Below are positions 54,928 to 64,000 of a stretch of 64,000 nucleotides of DNA, piece by piece. The notes beneath the pieces are model-generated. The model did not search any database and had not been told where the DNA came from. It saw only the letters and a program-made list of their open reading frames with translations. Origin of the DNA: an uncultured Methanobrevibacter sp. (GTDB taxonomy: Archaea; Methanobacteriota; Methanobacteria; Methanobacteriales; Methanobacteriaceae); contig NZ_CALGFC010000029.1 in NCBI RefSeq assembly GCF_937881195.1, positions 1-64,000 on the forward strand, given 5' to 3'. Within the stretch, counting starts at the first letter, position 1. Every line of letters begins with the position of its first letter. Position numbers and translations under genes: made by a program.

Positions 54928-56193
54928 ATGTCAAATAGGTATATTAATACCAAAAAAATAACAAGAGAAATAGATAGTATGGTAGATGTATTGAACACAG
55001 GGGATACTGCTTGGATACTTATATCAACAGTTTTAGTACTTTTGATGAGTGTTCCTGGTATTGCCTTTTTTTACGGTGGATTAGCAAAGAAGAAGAACGT
55101 TTTAAATACCATGTTTTTAACTTTGATTGCGTTTGCAATTGTAAGTATACTATGGGTAATTTATGGTTATCAGTTTGCATTTGGTGCAGATATTAATGGG
55201 CTGATCGGTTATCCGGCGAACCTATTGATGAGTGGAATCGGTGTAAATGATGTTAGTGGAACAATTCCTTCAATGTTATTTGTTGCATTCCAACTAACTT
55301 TTGCAGCATTAACAGCAGCACTGATATCAGGAGCTGTTATAGGAAGAATGAAATTCTCTGCATGGATAGCATTTATTATAATATGGATGACTGCTGTTTA
55401 TGTCCCAATCGCCCACTGGGTATGGGGTGGAGGATGGTTAATGCAAATGGGAGCACTTGATTTTGCAGGAGGAACTGTAGTTCATATTTCCTCAGGTATA
55501 TCTGCATTAGCATTAGTATTGATTCTTGGTAGTAGAAAAAGCAAAACATTATTACCTCATAACTTAGGATATTCTGTACTTGGTGCAGCATTCCTTTGGT
55601 TTGGTTGGATGGGATTCAATGGAGGATCTGCTTTAAGTGCCGGTGGACTTGCATCATCAGCATTACTTGTAAGTAATCTTGCAGCAGCTGTTGGACTTGT
55701 AACTTGGGTATGTATTGATACTATTAAAGAAGGAAAACCAACTGTGCTTGGTGCTATATCTGGTGCTATAGCAGGTCTTGTTGCTATTACTCCTGCAGCA
55801 GGATTTGTAGATGCTAGTGGAGCTATAGTGATTGGTTTAGGAGCTGCATTTGTTTCTTACTTCGCAATTACTTACCTCAAACCTCGTTTAGGATATGATG
55901 ATGCTTTAGATGTATTTGGAATTCATGGAATGTCTGGTATATGGGGAGCAATAGCTACAGGAATATTTGCCGCACCATTCATTAATGAATTAGGAACTGG
56001 TTTATTATATGGTAACCCTGGACAATTAACAATTCAAATAATTGCTGTTGTAGCAACTTTAGCATATGCATTTGTAGTAACTATTATAATTGCAAAAGTC
56101 CTTGATTTAACTATTGGTTTAAGAGTCAAAGAGAAAGATGAAGTTGAAGGACTAGATACAAGACTTCATGAAGAATCTGGATATATGTTATAA
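54928..56193 (+). CDS. amtB: Ammonium transporter AmtB
   Basis: An 11-helix ammonium channel. The start of the conserved protein is around VDVLNTGDTAWILIS; FFYGGLAKKKNVLNTM, AHWVWGGGW (twin-His region) and DVFGIHGMSGIWG are the family landmarks. ATG 54928 fits a leaderless promoter; ATG 54979 (starting MVDVLNTG) would match relatives better and give 404 residues, so the first 17 residues are doubtful. It imports ammonium under nitrogen limitation and is gated by GlnK, the next gene (247 bases later). Confidence 0.94.
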   Translation: MSNRYINTKKITREIDSMVDVLNTGDTAWILISTVLVLLMSVPGIAFFYGGLAKKKNVLNTMFLTLIAFAIVSILWVIYGYQFAFGADINGLIGYPANLLMSGIGVNDVSGTIPSMLFVAFQLTFAALTAALISGAVIGRMKFSAWIAFIIIWMTAVYVPIAHWVWGGGWLMQMGALDFAGGTVVHISSGISALALVLILGSRKSKTLLPHNLGYSVLGAAFLWFGWMGFNGGSALSAGGLASSALLVSNLAAAVGLVTWVCIDTIKEGKPTVLGAISGAIAGLVAITPAAGFVDASGAIVIGLGAAFVSYFAITYLKPRLGYDDALDVFGIHGMSGIWGAIATGIFAAPFINELGTGLLYGNPGQLTIQIIAVVATLAYAFVVTIIIAKVLDLTIGLRVKEKDEVEGLDTRLHEESGYML

Positions 56194-56440
56194 AACAGAA
56201 TATATCAATAGGATATTAACATTATATTGAAAAATTCATTATATTTAAAATTAATAATATATTCAAAAAAATAAAAATTAATAATATATTTGAAAAAATA
56301 AAATATGATATTTAAAAGATAAATTATAAAATAAAATATGATATTTAAATTTATTAATAAATATAATGTTTTAAAATGTTAAAAAGATATAACTGTTATT
56401 AAAACAAATATTATTAAAAAGTAAATTAAGGAGCTAAAAT

Positions 56441-56779
56441 ATGAAAAGAGTTGTAGCTATAATTAGACAAGAAAAACTAGAAGATGTTAAAAGTGCTCTT
56501 GTTTCTGTTGGCTGTGAAGGTATGACTGTTAATGAAGTTAAAGGTCGTGGAAAACAGCTTGGAATTAAAGAAAGTTACAGAGGTTCAAATTATTGCATAG
56601 ATTTAATACCTAAAACACGTGTTGAAGTTGTAATAAAAAAAGAAGATCTGGAAAAAGTTTTAGAAACAATACAGGAATCTGCAAGAACTGGTGAAATAGG
56701 TGATGGTAAAATATTTGTATCATCTGTAGAGCAAGTTGTAAGGATAAGAACTGGTGAGGATGGTAGAGAAGCTGTTTAG
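56441..56779 (+). CDS. glnK: Nitrogen regulatory protein GlnK (PII)
   Basis: A 112-residue PII protein that senses ATP/ADP and 2-oxoglutarate and plugs AmtB when nitrogen is plentiful. The T-loop is KGRGKQLGIKESYRGSNYC (about 34-52) with Tyr51, and GEIGDGKIFV (85-94) is the C-terminal PII signature. The ATG follows AAGGAG. Coupling with amtB is the usual arrangement. Confidence 0.95.
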   Translation: MKRVVAIIRQEKLEDVKSALVSVGCEGMTVNEVKGRGKQLGIKESYRGSNYCIDLIPKTRVEVVIKKEDLEKVLETIQESARTGEIGDGKIFVSSVEQVVRIRTGEDGREAV

Positions 56780-56993
56780 AAATAAAATCTATTAAATTAT
56801 AATGGATTATTTTTGTAAAAACGTTTATTTAGATAGAAATATTTTTAATTATATTTTTAATTATATTTTTATTAATATTTTTAATAATATGTTAACTAAT
56901 ATTTCTACTAATATCTTAAATAAATATTTTTTTTACTAAATAATTCTTTTTTTATTTAGAAAGATTTTATTCTAGTTTTTTATTAATATGGAG

Positions 56994-57131
56994 ATGAATA
57001 AAGTTTTGGAACCTGTTTATACAAATATTATAATATTATTGATAATTTCTGTTATAACTGCAATTATTATTAATATTATTAACACCTGGGAGAAAAATTC
57101 AACTAATAATACTAAAAATCAAAAAAACTAA
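56994..57131 (+). CDS. Small single-helix membrane protein
   Basis: ATG 56994 opens 45 residues starting MNKVLEPVY, with one hydrophobic helix (about 10-30) and a polar Asn/Lys tail. The ATG directly follows GGAG; TTG 57006 would be at better spacing and give 41 residues. It lies in the glnK-helicase interval with no other gene. Function unknown; it may be a regulator peptide or spurious. Confidence 0.5.
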   Translation: MNKVLEPVYTNIIILLIISVITAIIINIINTWEKNSTNNTKNQKN

Positions 57132-57664
57132 AATTAATAGATAATTTGATTTTATTATTAGGAAAATTTTTTTTCTTATTTTTTATTTAAATCATTAAGT
57201 ATTAATTAATAATTATAATTAATTTTTAACTAATTTTAATATTTTATACTAATTTTAATAACACTAATTTTAATAACACTAATTTTAATAGCTACTATTA
57301 ATTATTAATTAATACTTAACATAATTTTATAAGATATTTATTTTTAAAGAATTAATAAATTTTTTTTATAATGCCATTTTTTTAATTTAAAATTATTATT
57401 TAATATGCATTTTAATATAAAATCTATTTTTAATTTTTTTTTTATATAAAATTTCACTAGATTATAATATTATAATTCTTAAAAATAGAATAAGTTATTA
57501 TTTTATTTCTAAAATATATTTTAAATTTAAGTTTACTGGAATTTTATAAAATAATATTTAATTATATAATTATTATAAAATTAATGCTTAATTCATTGAT
57601 TATTATAAATTTAATAATCAATTAATGGATTATTATAAAATTAATAATTAATAAGAATGATTAA
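57132..57664. other. Gene-free spacer before the helicase
   Basis: AACACTAATTTTAATA repeats about three times (57251-57290). No gene. Confidence 0.5.
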
Positions 57665-57696
57665 TTATATATAATCTCAAATGAAACATATAATCA
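57665..57696 (+). promoter_or_regulatory. Helicase promoter, leaderless by spacing
   Basis: TTATATAT (57665-57672) sits about 25 bases before ATG 57697, and no ribosome binding site precedes the ATG. Same geometry as at ehaA and amtB. Confidence 0.4.
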
Positions 57697-60537
57697 ATGA
57701 TAATTCTCAAAAAAGCAAAAAGATCATGGGAACTATACCCTATTGGAAGTCCTAAAGGAGCTTTGAATACAAGAAGGACTCCTGATTTTATAGGAATTAT
57801 AAAATTTAAAGAAACTCCAAATGGATTGTCTATAAATAAATTCATAGCTAAATACCCTCAAGATGAAGAAAAATTGCTTCCTCCAAGTGAAGCTATGAAA
57901 TTACTTAAGAAACAAGTAGTATTCTTAGTATCAAAAGATCAAAAAATAGAAGAATTCCTCACATCTCATGGCATACAAACCAGATTTACAAAAATATGTT
58001 CTCATTGTGCATATGAGGGATATATAACTATAATAAACAGTAATTTTAGCTATGATTACCACAATCAATTAATATGTAAAACCTGTGCAGAAGATACTAT
58101 AAAAAGGGAATTAAAATTACAAGGATATGATAAAAAAACTTATAAAAATTTTAAAAGGATTTTGAATAAAACAGGAAATCTAAATGAAGTTTTAAAAATA
58201 ATTGATCATAAATTTGATCCATTAGCTAACACTAATTTAACTCTTTTTGATAAAATCACTGTTAAAAAGTCAAAAATTCCCAAGATACCTATCAAAAGAC
58301 TTAAAATTCCAAATAAATTTAAAAAAGTCCTTGATAAAGATGATAATAATTATTTATTGCCTATACAATATTTATCTATAAAAAAAGGACTAATGAAAGA
58401 TAAAAGTTTGCTTGTTGTTTCAGCAACAGCAAGTGGAAAAACATTGGTAGGAGAATTAGCAGGGATACCAAAGGCATTAAATGGAAAAAAATTTATATTT
58501 TTAACCCCTCTCGTTGCATTAGCTAATCAAAAATATAGGGACTTTAAAAAGAAATACGAACCTCTTGGACTTAAAGTATCTATAAAAGTAGGGATGAATC
58601 GTGTAAAAGCTAAAGAAGAAATTAAATTTCCGGAATCAAATTTAACTGATTCTGATATTATTGTTGGAACTTATGAGGGAATTGATTTTTTACTACGTTC
58701 TGGAAACTCATCTGCATTAAAAGAATTAGGTACTGTCTTAATTGATGAAATTCATACTTTAGATGATGAAGATAGAGGAATAAGATTAAATGGGATGATT
58801 AAAAGAATCGAAAAAATATATCCTAATGCTCAAATTATTGGCTTATCTGCAACTATTAAAAATCCAAAACAACTATCTAATGAATTTAAAATGGATTTAG
58901 TGGAATATGATCAACGTCCTGTTCCTCTTGAAAGACACCTTGTTTTTGTAAAAAGTGATATTGAGAAAAGAAACCTTATTAGAAAATTAATTATAAAAGA
59001 ATTTAATCATAACTCTTCTAAAGGTTTTTCTGGTCAAACTATTGTTTTCACAAATTCTAGAAGAAAAACTCATCAAATTTCTGATTATTTAACTAGAAAA
59101 CGGATTAAATCAGCTGCATATCATGGAGGGTTATCTTATTTTAAAAAAGAACGAATTGAAAAAGATTTTGCTAATGGAAAAATTTCAGCAGTAGTCACAA
59201 CGGCAGCTCTAGCAGCAGGTGTTGATTTTCCCGCTTCTCAAGTAATTTTTGAGACTCTTATAATGGGAAATAAATGGATTTCAGCAAATGAATTTTCACA
59301 GATGATTGGAAGAGCAGGAAGGCCTACTTATCATGATAGGGGAGTTGTATATTTACTCCCAGAAATATCTAACAAATTTGATAATGAAAGCGAAGAATCA
59401 ATGGCTATTTCATTACTTGAAAGTGATGTAGAAAAAGTTCACATTGATTATAATGAAAGTGATTTATTAGAACAATTATTAGCTGATGTATGTTCCTACT
59501 CTTTAAATAATACTAAGGATATTAATGATTTTTATAAAAATATACAAATTCCTATAAATATAGAAATGGCTATTAATGAATTATATGATAAAAAATTAAT
59601 TAAGATGAATGAATTAAATAGTAAAAAGAAAATTAAGCTTAATAAATTAAATGATATTAAGCTTAATAAATTAAATGATAAAAAACTAATTAAATCAAAT
59701 AATGAAAAATTTATCAATGAAAAGATAATGCCAACTAAATATGGAAAAGCTGTTTCCATGTCTTTTTTATCAATTGAAAATGGGGAATTTATAAAAAAAT
59801 CATTAAATAAGCTTTCTAAAATTCTAAAAAAACAAAATAATAAAATAATAAAACTTAAAAAAAATAATAAAGAAAATAAAAATTTAAATAATATTGATAA
59901 AAAGATTTCTGAAAATTTAATTAAAAAAGACAATGAATCATTTAAAAATAAGAATGAAAATAAGAATAATAAAAATAAGAATGAAAAGAATAATAATAAA
60001 AATAATAATAAAAAGAATAAAAATAATGTTAATATAGAAATTAATAATGAAATAATCAATATAGCTATTGATTTGGGATATTATGAAAATGCTTATATCG
60101 CCCCATCTGTTCACAAACAAATAGTGAATGCTTTAAAAACAAATTTTTCAACAAGATTATTTTCTGATTCAACTTTAGATATAATCTCTTCTGGAGAAAC
60201 TATAGATAAATTAGATAAAAAATTCCAGGAAGCTCTATTGAAGATTCAAGTAGACTTTTTAAGATGTGAGTGTGAAGAAAAACCTTTTTGTAATTGTTTA
60301 AGTATAGGAATTTCTAAATTTATAATAAATGAAAGATTAAAAAGAAAAGACCCTACAGATATTTCTAGAAAATTATTAAAACATTATCAAATTCAAACAT
60401 ATCCTGGAGATATATTTTCTTGGCTTGATAATCTTATAAGAAATTTAGAAGCCATTGAAAGAATAGCTAGTGCATATAACCAAAAAAAATATGCAAATAT
60501 AACCAGAAAAATAATAAAAAGAATAGAAAAGGGATGA
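57697..60537 (+). CDS. Archaeal Ski2-like superfamily 2 helicase with zinc ribbon
   Basis: A 946-residue ATP-dependent helicase of the archaea-specific COG1202 type. Before the helicase core a zinc ribbon CSHC/CKTC (101-104, 127-130) appears. Walker A ATASGKT (243-249), DEIH box (350-353), SAT (384-386) and motif VI QMIGRAGRP (535-543) follow. Two Lys/Asn-rich low-complexity segments (about 632-675 and 708-780) interrupt the C-terminal part. Then a CxCx5CxC cluster (857-867) suggests a metal site. Probably in RNA or DNA repair processes; exact role unknown. Confidence 0.9.
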   Translation: MIILKKAKRSWELYPIGSPKGALNTRRTPDFIGIIKFKETPNGLSINKFIAKYPQDEEKLLPPSEAMKLLKKQVVFLVSKDQKIEEFLTSHGIQTRFTKICSHCAYEGYITIINSNFSYDYHNQLICKTCAEDTIKRELKLQGYDKKTYKNFKRILNKTGNLNEVLKIIDHKFDPLANTNLTLFDKITVKKSKIPKIPIKRLKIPNKFKKVLDKDDNNYLLPIQYLSIKKGLMKDKSLLVVSATASGKTLVGELAGIPKALNGKKFIFLTPLVALANQKYRDFKKKYEPLGLKVSIKVGMNRVKAKEEIKFPESNLTDSDIIVGTYEGIDFLLRSGNSSALKELGTVLIDEIHTLDDEDRGIRLNGMIKRIEKIYPNAQIIGLSATIKNPKQLSNEFKMDLVEYDQRPVPLERHLVFVKSDIEKRNLIRKLIIKEFNHNSSKGFSGQTIVFTNSRRKTHQISDYLTRKRIKSAAYHGGLSYFKKERIEKDFANGKISAVVTTAALAAGVDFPASQVIFETLIMGNKWISANEFSQMIGRAGRPTYHDRGVVYLLPEISNKFDNESEESMAISLLESDVEKVHIDYNESDLLEQLLADVCSYSLNNTKDINDFYKNIQIPINIEMAINELYDKKLIKMNELNSKKKIKLNKLNDIKLNKLNDKKLIKSNNEKFINEKIMPTKYGKAVSMSFLSIENGEFIKKSLNKLSKILKKQNNKIIKLKKNNKENKNLNNIDKKISENLIKKDNESFKNKNENKNNKNKNEKNNNKNNNKKNKNNVNIEINNEIINIAIDLGYYENAYIAPSVHKQIVNALKTNFSTRLFSDSTLDIISSGETIDKLDKKFQEALLKIQVDFLRCECEEKPFCNCLSIGISKFIINERLKRKDPTDISRKLLKHYQIQTYPGDIFSWLDNLIRNLEAIERIASAYNQKKYANITRKIIKRIEKG

Positions 60538-60570
60538 TTAATAAATATTCTATATACAATTATAACTAAT

Positions 60571-60775
60571 TTTTAGAAATAGTATTCTATATAAAATTAT
60601 AATTAATTTTTAGAAATATTTAATTTTTAGAAATATTATTTTACAGAAAATATAATTAATTCTAAGAAATATTTAATTTTTAGAAATAGTATTCTATATA
60701 AAATTATAATTAATTTTTAGAAATATTATTTTATAGAAAATATAATTAATTCTAAGAAATATTTAATTTTTAGAA
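60571..60775. repeat. 107-bp offset imperfect duplication downstream of the helicase
   Basis: A stretch beginning TTTTAGAAATAGTATTCTAT at 60571 recurs at 60678, and AATATAATTAATTCTAAGAAA ends both copies; copy 2 lacks about 17 bases in the middle. The unit TTTTTAGAAATATT is itself repeated six times. No gene is visible in 60538-61057. Confidence 0.85.
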
Positions 60776-61057
60776 AAGAAGTTTAATTATTTTTTAAAAT
60801 CAATTATTCATATCCTGATAACAAATATAATAACAAATTCATATTATCTAACAAATTTTTTAGTATTTATTAAAATTTCAATTTTAATAAATTATTATAT
60901 AAATTAGCTTAAATATAATAAATATAAATATTAATATGAATAAAATTAATTATGATAAAAATAATATTATAAAAATGATATTGAAAGTATTATAATTAAA
61001 ATCTTGATATAATTTACTGTTAGATAAGTTTAGTAGTATTGAATAATTGGTGATAAA

Positions 61058-61351
61058 TTGAATCCTATAAAAAAAGGAAATCTTATGGTTATATTATTGA
61101 TAGCTCTTTTAGCATTTGGCTTGAGCACAGTGGTAGCATCTTTCACTAATGGGGATTTAATTTTAGGAATGTTAAATATTACTAAAAATAATGAGAGTAC
61201 AGAATTAATAGCTGTTTCAGATGGAAATTTTACGGCTTTAACAGCTAATCAAGCTATTATTAAAATTGAAAATAATACTAATAAAACTAATGATACAAAC
61301 AGAACTAATAGAACAAATACAACGAATATAACTAATTTTTCTCTAGATTAA
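61058..61351 (+). CDS. Small secreted or anchored Asn/Thr-rich protein
   Basis: A 97-residue protein with TTG start after GGTGATAAA. Residues 8-28 form a hydrophobic signal/anchor helix (LLIALLAFGLSTVVA), then a soluble stretch, and the last 25 residues are Asn/Thr/Arg rich (repeated N-T-N and T-N-R). It is probably outside the cell; function unknown. No motif of known families is seen. Confidence 0.6.
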   Translation: MNPIKKGNLMVILLIALLAFGLSTVVASFTNGDLILGMLNITKNNESTELIAVSDGNFTALTANQAIIKIENNTNKTNDTNRTNRTNTTNITNFSLD

Positions 61352-61725
61352 TTTCTAGATTAAATTTATGAATTAATTAATTTAAACTATTTTAAACTAT
61401 TTTAAACATATAAAATTATTTTAAACACATCAGTTTAAATATTAAATCATTTTAATTAATCTAATGGACTAATTAGATTAATATTTTTTAATCAATTTAT
61501 ATTAGATTAATTATATTAAATTAATATATTGGGCTAATTTATATTAGATTGATTTATATAATTGTTTAAATTTAATTCATTCATATTTAAATTTATTAAT
61601 TTTTGTTTAGTTATTATTTTTGTTTAGTTATTATTATGAATCTTTTAATAAATTTATTTTTATTAGATGAATTTATTTATCTAATTAAGATTACTCAAAT
61701 TAACTAAATTGACTGAGATGATAAA
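61352..61725. other. Gene-free spacer
   Basis: A/T spacer with TATTAGATTAATTATATTA-like words and a duplicated TTTTTGTTTAGTTATTA (about 61602-61635). No gene. Confidence 0.5.
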
Positions 61726-62301
61726 ATGGTTGATAAAAATGAAATAGGGGCTAAAATAAAAAATTTAAGAGAGTCTCGAAAGATCACAAAAGAAGAATTA
61801 TCTAAAGAAACTAATATAAGTTTAGAACTTTTAAATAGTATAGAAGAAGGAGAAGTTGTACCTTCATTAACACCAATTACAAAAATTGCAAAAGCCCTTG
61901 GAGTTCGTTTAGGAACTTTTCTAGATGATGCTCCTAAAAATGATCCATTAATTGTTAAAAAAGGCGAAATTAATAGTGTTGTTTATTTTTCTGGTGAAGA
62001 AAATCAGACTGATGTAAGTGCTTTGGAATTTCACTCTTTAGGAGCAGGTAAAAACGATCGACATATGGAACCATTTATTATAGATGTTCATACTGAAGAT
62101 GGTGAATTTAATCTATCTTCTCATGAAGGTGAAGAATTTATATATGTTCTTGAAGGAGAAATTGAAGTTAAATATGGTCAAGAATCTTTTGTTGTAGCTA
62201 AAGGCGATAGTATTTATTATGATTCAATAATTCCTCATCATTTACATTCTCATAATGGTGAAATTTCTAAGATTTTAGCTGTTGTATATACTCCTTTTTA
62301 A
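61726..62301 (+). CDS. XRE-family regulator with C-terminal cupin domain
   Basis: A 191-residue protein: a helix-turn-helix at about residues 7-60 (IKNLRESRKITKEELSKET) and a cupin barrel at about 115-190 (HEGEEFIYVLEGEIEVKYG, then PHHLHSHNG). Such HTH-cupin proteins sense small ligands and repress or activate a neighbouring operon, here plausibly the thioesterase-ligase genes that follow. The ATG follows GAGATGATA. Confidence 0.9.
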   Translation: MVDKNEIGAKIKNLRESRKITKEELSKETNISLELLNSIEEGEVVPSLTPITKIAKALGVRLGTFLDDAPKNDPLIVKKGEINSVVYFSGEENQTDVSALEFHSLGAGKNDRHMEPFIIDVHTEDGEFNLSSHEGEEFIYVLEGEIEVKYGQESFVVAKGDSIYYDSIIPHHLHSHNGEISKILAVVYTPF

Positions 62302-62398
62302 TATATGATGGGAAATATAGGCTTTTAATCAATAATTTGATGTTTTTAAGGCAATATTGTAATTTTTTTAAAGTAATGATTAATAATTAGTGATAATA

Positions 62399-62818
62399 AT
62401 GTTTAAAGACTGTGTAACTCCTAGATTTGGAAATATAGATGGATTAAGACATGTAAACAATACTGTTGTAGCAGATTGGTTTGAAATTGGAAGAAATGGT
62501 ATTTTTCGATATTTTACTCCTGATTTGGACCTTAGCTATGAAAAATGGAAACTTATAATGGTTAGAACTGAATTTGATTTTGTTTCACAAATGTATTTTG
62601 GGACAGATGTTGAAATCAGAACATATGTTTTAAAAATTGGAAATTCTTCTTTTACTACTGGCCATGAAGCTTGGCAAGATGGAGAACTTAAATCTAAAGG
62701 AAAAGCAGTTATTGTTCATTATGATTTTATTGAAAAAAAATCTGAACCCATACCTGATGAAATTAAAGAAAAATTAAAAGAGCATTTAATTAATGAAGAA
62801 GATATTGGGAAACCATAA
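62399..62818 (+). CDS. Hotdog-fold acyl-CoA thioesterase (4HBT family)
   Basis: A 139-residue thioesterase. The motif GNIDGLRHVNNTVVADWFE (about residues 10-28) is the 4HBT signature with the conserved Asp/His-Val-Asn, and FVSQMYFGTDVEIRT follows. It probably hydrolyses an acyl-CoA. ATG 62399 is preferred (TAGTGATAATA upstream) over 62390. It is followed 90 bases later by an acyl-CoA ligase, making opposing activities in one cluster. Confidence 0.86.
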   Translation: MFKDCVTPRFGNIDGLRHVNNTVVADWFEIGRNGIFRYFTPDLDLSYEKWKLIMVRTEFDFVSQMYFGTDVEIRTYVLKIGNSSFTTGHEAWQDGELKSKGKAVIVHYDFIEKKSEPIPDEIKEKLKEHLINEEDIGKP

Positions 62819-62908
62819 TTAAATAATTTATTAATTAAATATAAATTCAAATAGAATATATGTCCAAATAAAATATAAATTTAAATTAAACAATTTTCAA
62901 GTGATTAT

Positions 62909-64000
62909 ATGGTATTTTCTGAAGACACTATAGGAGAATTTTTTGAGAAACAAGTTAAAGCTCATGGTGATCAGGAATTTTTAGTTTATCCTGATAGGGA
63001 TTTAAGATTCACCTATAAAGAATTTAATGAACGAGTTGACATGTTAGCTAAAGGCTTACTCTCAATAGGAATTGAAAAGGGCGATCATGTTGGTATCTGG
63101 GCAAAAAATGTTCCGGACTGGTTAACTTTCTTATTTGCAACAGCTAAAATTGGAGCAGTCCTTGTTACTGTTAATACTGCTTATAAAAGTCATGAATTGG
63201 ACTATATTCTTAAACAATCTGATATGAAAGCTTTAGCTATAATTGATGGTTTTAGGGATATTAATTATATAAAAACCGTTTATGAATTAGTTCCTCAGCT
63301 AAAAGAACACCCTAGGGGCAAATTAAATTCTCCAGAATATCCTCATTTAAAATCTCTTATCTATATTGGACAAGAAAAACATAGGGGTATGTATAATACT
63401 AATGAATTAATGTTGCTTGGTAGACATCAAAGTGATGATGAATTAAATAAGGTTAAAGAAACATTGAATAATGATGATGTTATCAATATGCAATATACTT
63501 CTGGTACAACTGGATTTCCTAAAGGTGTAATGTTATCACATAGAAATATTTTAAATAATGGTCATGGTATTGGACATAGGATGAAATTTACTGAAAAAGA
63601 CCGTTTATGTATTCCAGTCCCACTTTTCCATTGTTTTGGGATTGTTTTAGGTGTTTTAGCTATTTTGACTCATGGTGGAACTATGGTAATGGTAGAACTA
63701 TTTGATCCTCTTTTAGTATTATCTGCTATTCAAAAGGAAAAATGTACTGCGGTTCATGGTGTTCCAACTATGTTTATTGCTGAATTAACTCATCCAATGT
63801 TTGATATGTTTGATATGTCTAGCCTTCGAACTGGTATAATGGCAGGTTCGACTTGTCCAATCGAAACTATGAAAGAAGTTATGGATAAGATGAATATGAC
63901 TGAAATAACTAGTGTATATGGATTAACTGAATCTTCTCCAGGAATGACTCAATCAAGTGCCGATGATACTATTGAAAGGAAGGCAAACACTGTTGGAATA
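62909..64000 (+). CDS. AMP-dependent acyl-CoA synthetase, truncated by window end
   Basis: An open frame from ATG 62909 to the last base without a stop (364 residues of an expected ~550). It belongs to the acyl-adenylate family: YTSGTTGFPKG at residues 196-206 is the phosphate-binding core. The later stretch TSVYGLTESSP holds the YGxTE motif. GTGATT precedes the ATG. It activates a carboxylic acid with ATP and CoA; the substrate is unknown. The regulator and thioesterase upstream suggest a small acyl-CoA turnover operon. The C-terminal domain lies outside the window. Confidence 0.92.
   Translation, partial: MVFSEDTIGEFFEKQVKAHGDQEFLVYPDRDLRFTYKEFNERVDMLAKGLLSIGIEKGDHVGIWAKNVPDWLTFLFATAKIGAVLVTVNTAYKSHELDYILKQSDMKALAIIDGFRDINYIKTVYELVPQLKEHPRGKLNSPEYPHLKSLIYIGQEKHRGMYNTNELMLLGRHQSDDELNKVKETLNNDDVINMQYTSGTTGFPKGVMLSHRNILNNGHGIGHRMKFTEKDRLCIPVPLFHCFGIVLGVLAILTHGGTMVMVELFDPLLVLSAIQKEKCTAVHGVPTMFIAELTHPMFDMFDMSSLRTGIMAGSTCPIETMKEVMDKMNMTEITSVYGLTESSPGMTQSSADDTIERKANTVGI

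Noticed and set aside
59532..60059. Minus-strand 175-residue Leu/Phe/Ile-rich open frame inside the helicase gene
   Set aside because: It is the mirror of the Lys/Asn low-complexity block on the coding strand, not an independent membrane protein.

Overview
The window reads as chromosome of a Methanobrevibacter-like hydrogenotrophic methanogen (order Methanobacteriales). The evidence is a complete 20-gene eha set (energy-converting [NiFe] hydrogenase A), archaeal information-processing genes (L15e, L37Ae, RpoP, exosome, RNase P proteins, SBDS, proteasome alpha), very AT-rich DNA with long gene-poor spacers, GGTG/GGAGG-type ribosome binding sites, and a large secreted adhesin-like protein of the kind common in gut Methanobrevibacter. 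Nearly every gene is on the + strand. I saw no rRNA or tRNA gene, insertion sequence, CRISPR array or prophage.

Layout. (1) 0.65-16.2 kb: ehaA-ehaT in the canonical order. It covers small membrane subunits, NuoN-like EhaH and NuoH-like EhaJ, the hydrogenase small and large subunits EhaN and EhaO, polyferredoxins EhaP (6 clusters) and EhaQ (10 clusters), and the accessory proteins EhaR (HAD-like), EhaS (Ftr-like) and EhaT (PfkB-like). (2) 17-24.5 kb: an ADP-forming acyl-CoA synthetase, another 6-cluster polyferredoxin, a CBS protein, a sugar-nucleotide epimerase, a flavin-type protein and a glycosyltransferase. (3) 25.6-29.3 kb: a 1234-residue adhesin-like beta-helix protein. (4) 30.2-42.8 kb: the archaeal exosome/RNase P/proteasome superoperon, from rpl15e to the DUF3194-type gene, stretched by AT-rich spacers. 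It includes rpoP and a pcc1 gene that has no ATG, GTG or TTG start. (5) 43-50.4 kb: a candidate small RNA, an unknown exported protein, the feoAB iron transporter behind five DtxR-type palindromes, a zinc-ribbon protein, an ACR3-like transporter and a potassium channel. (6) 50.7-57.1 kb: a HisA-like protein, a small membrane protein on the minus strand, pdxS, an NrpR-type operator with a structured RNA candidate, amtB-glnK and a 45-residue membrane protein. (7) 57.7-64 kb: an archaeal Ski2-like helicase, a small surface protein, and an XRE-cupin regulator / thioesterase / acyl-CoA ligase cluster cut by the window end.

How the genes work together. Eha uses an ion gradient to drive reduction of low-potential ferredoxin with H2, which primes the first step of methanogenesis; the extra polyferredoxin may share electrons with it. 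Nitrogen (amtB-glnK, NrpR site) and iron (feoAB, DtxR boxes) modules carry visible operators. The least explained parts are two structured non-coding candidates (about 43150-43245 and 54635-54726), several apparent AUU/AUA starts, and many spacer tandem repeats with periods of about 22-30 bp. Functional names come from recognising family motifs in the translated sequence; no database search was run.
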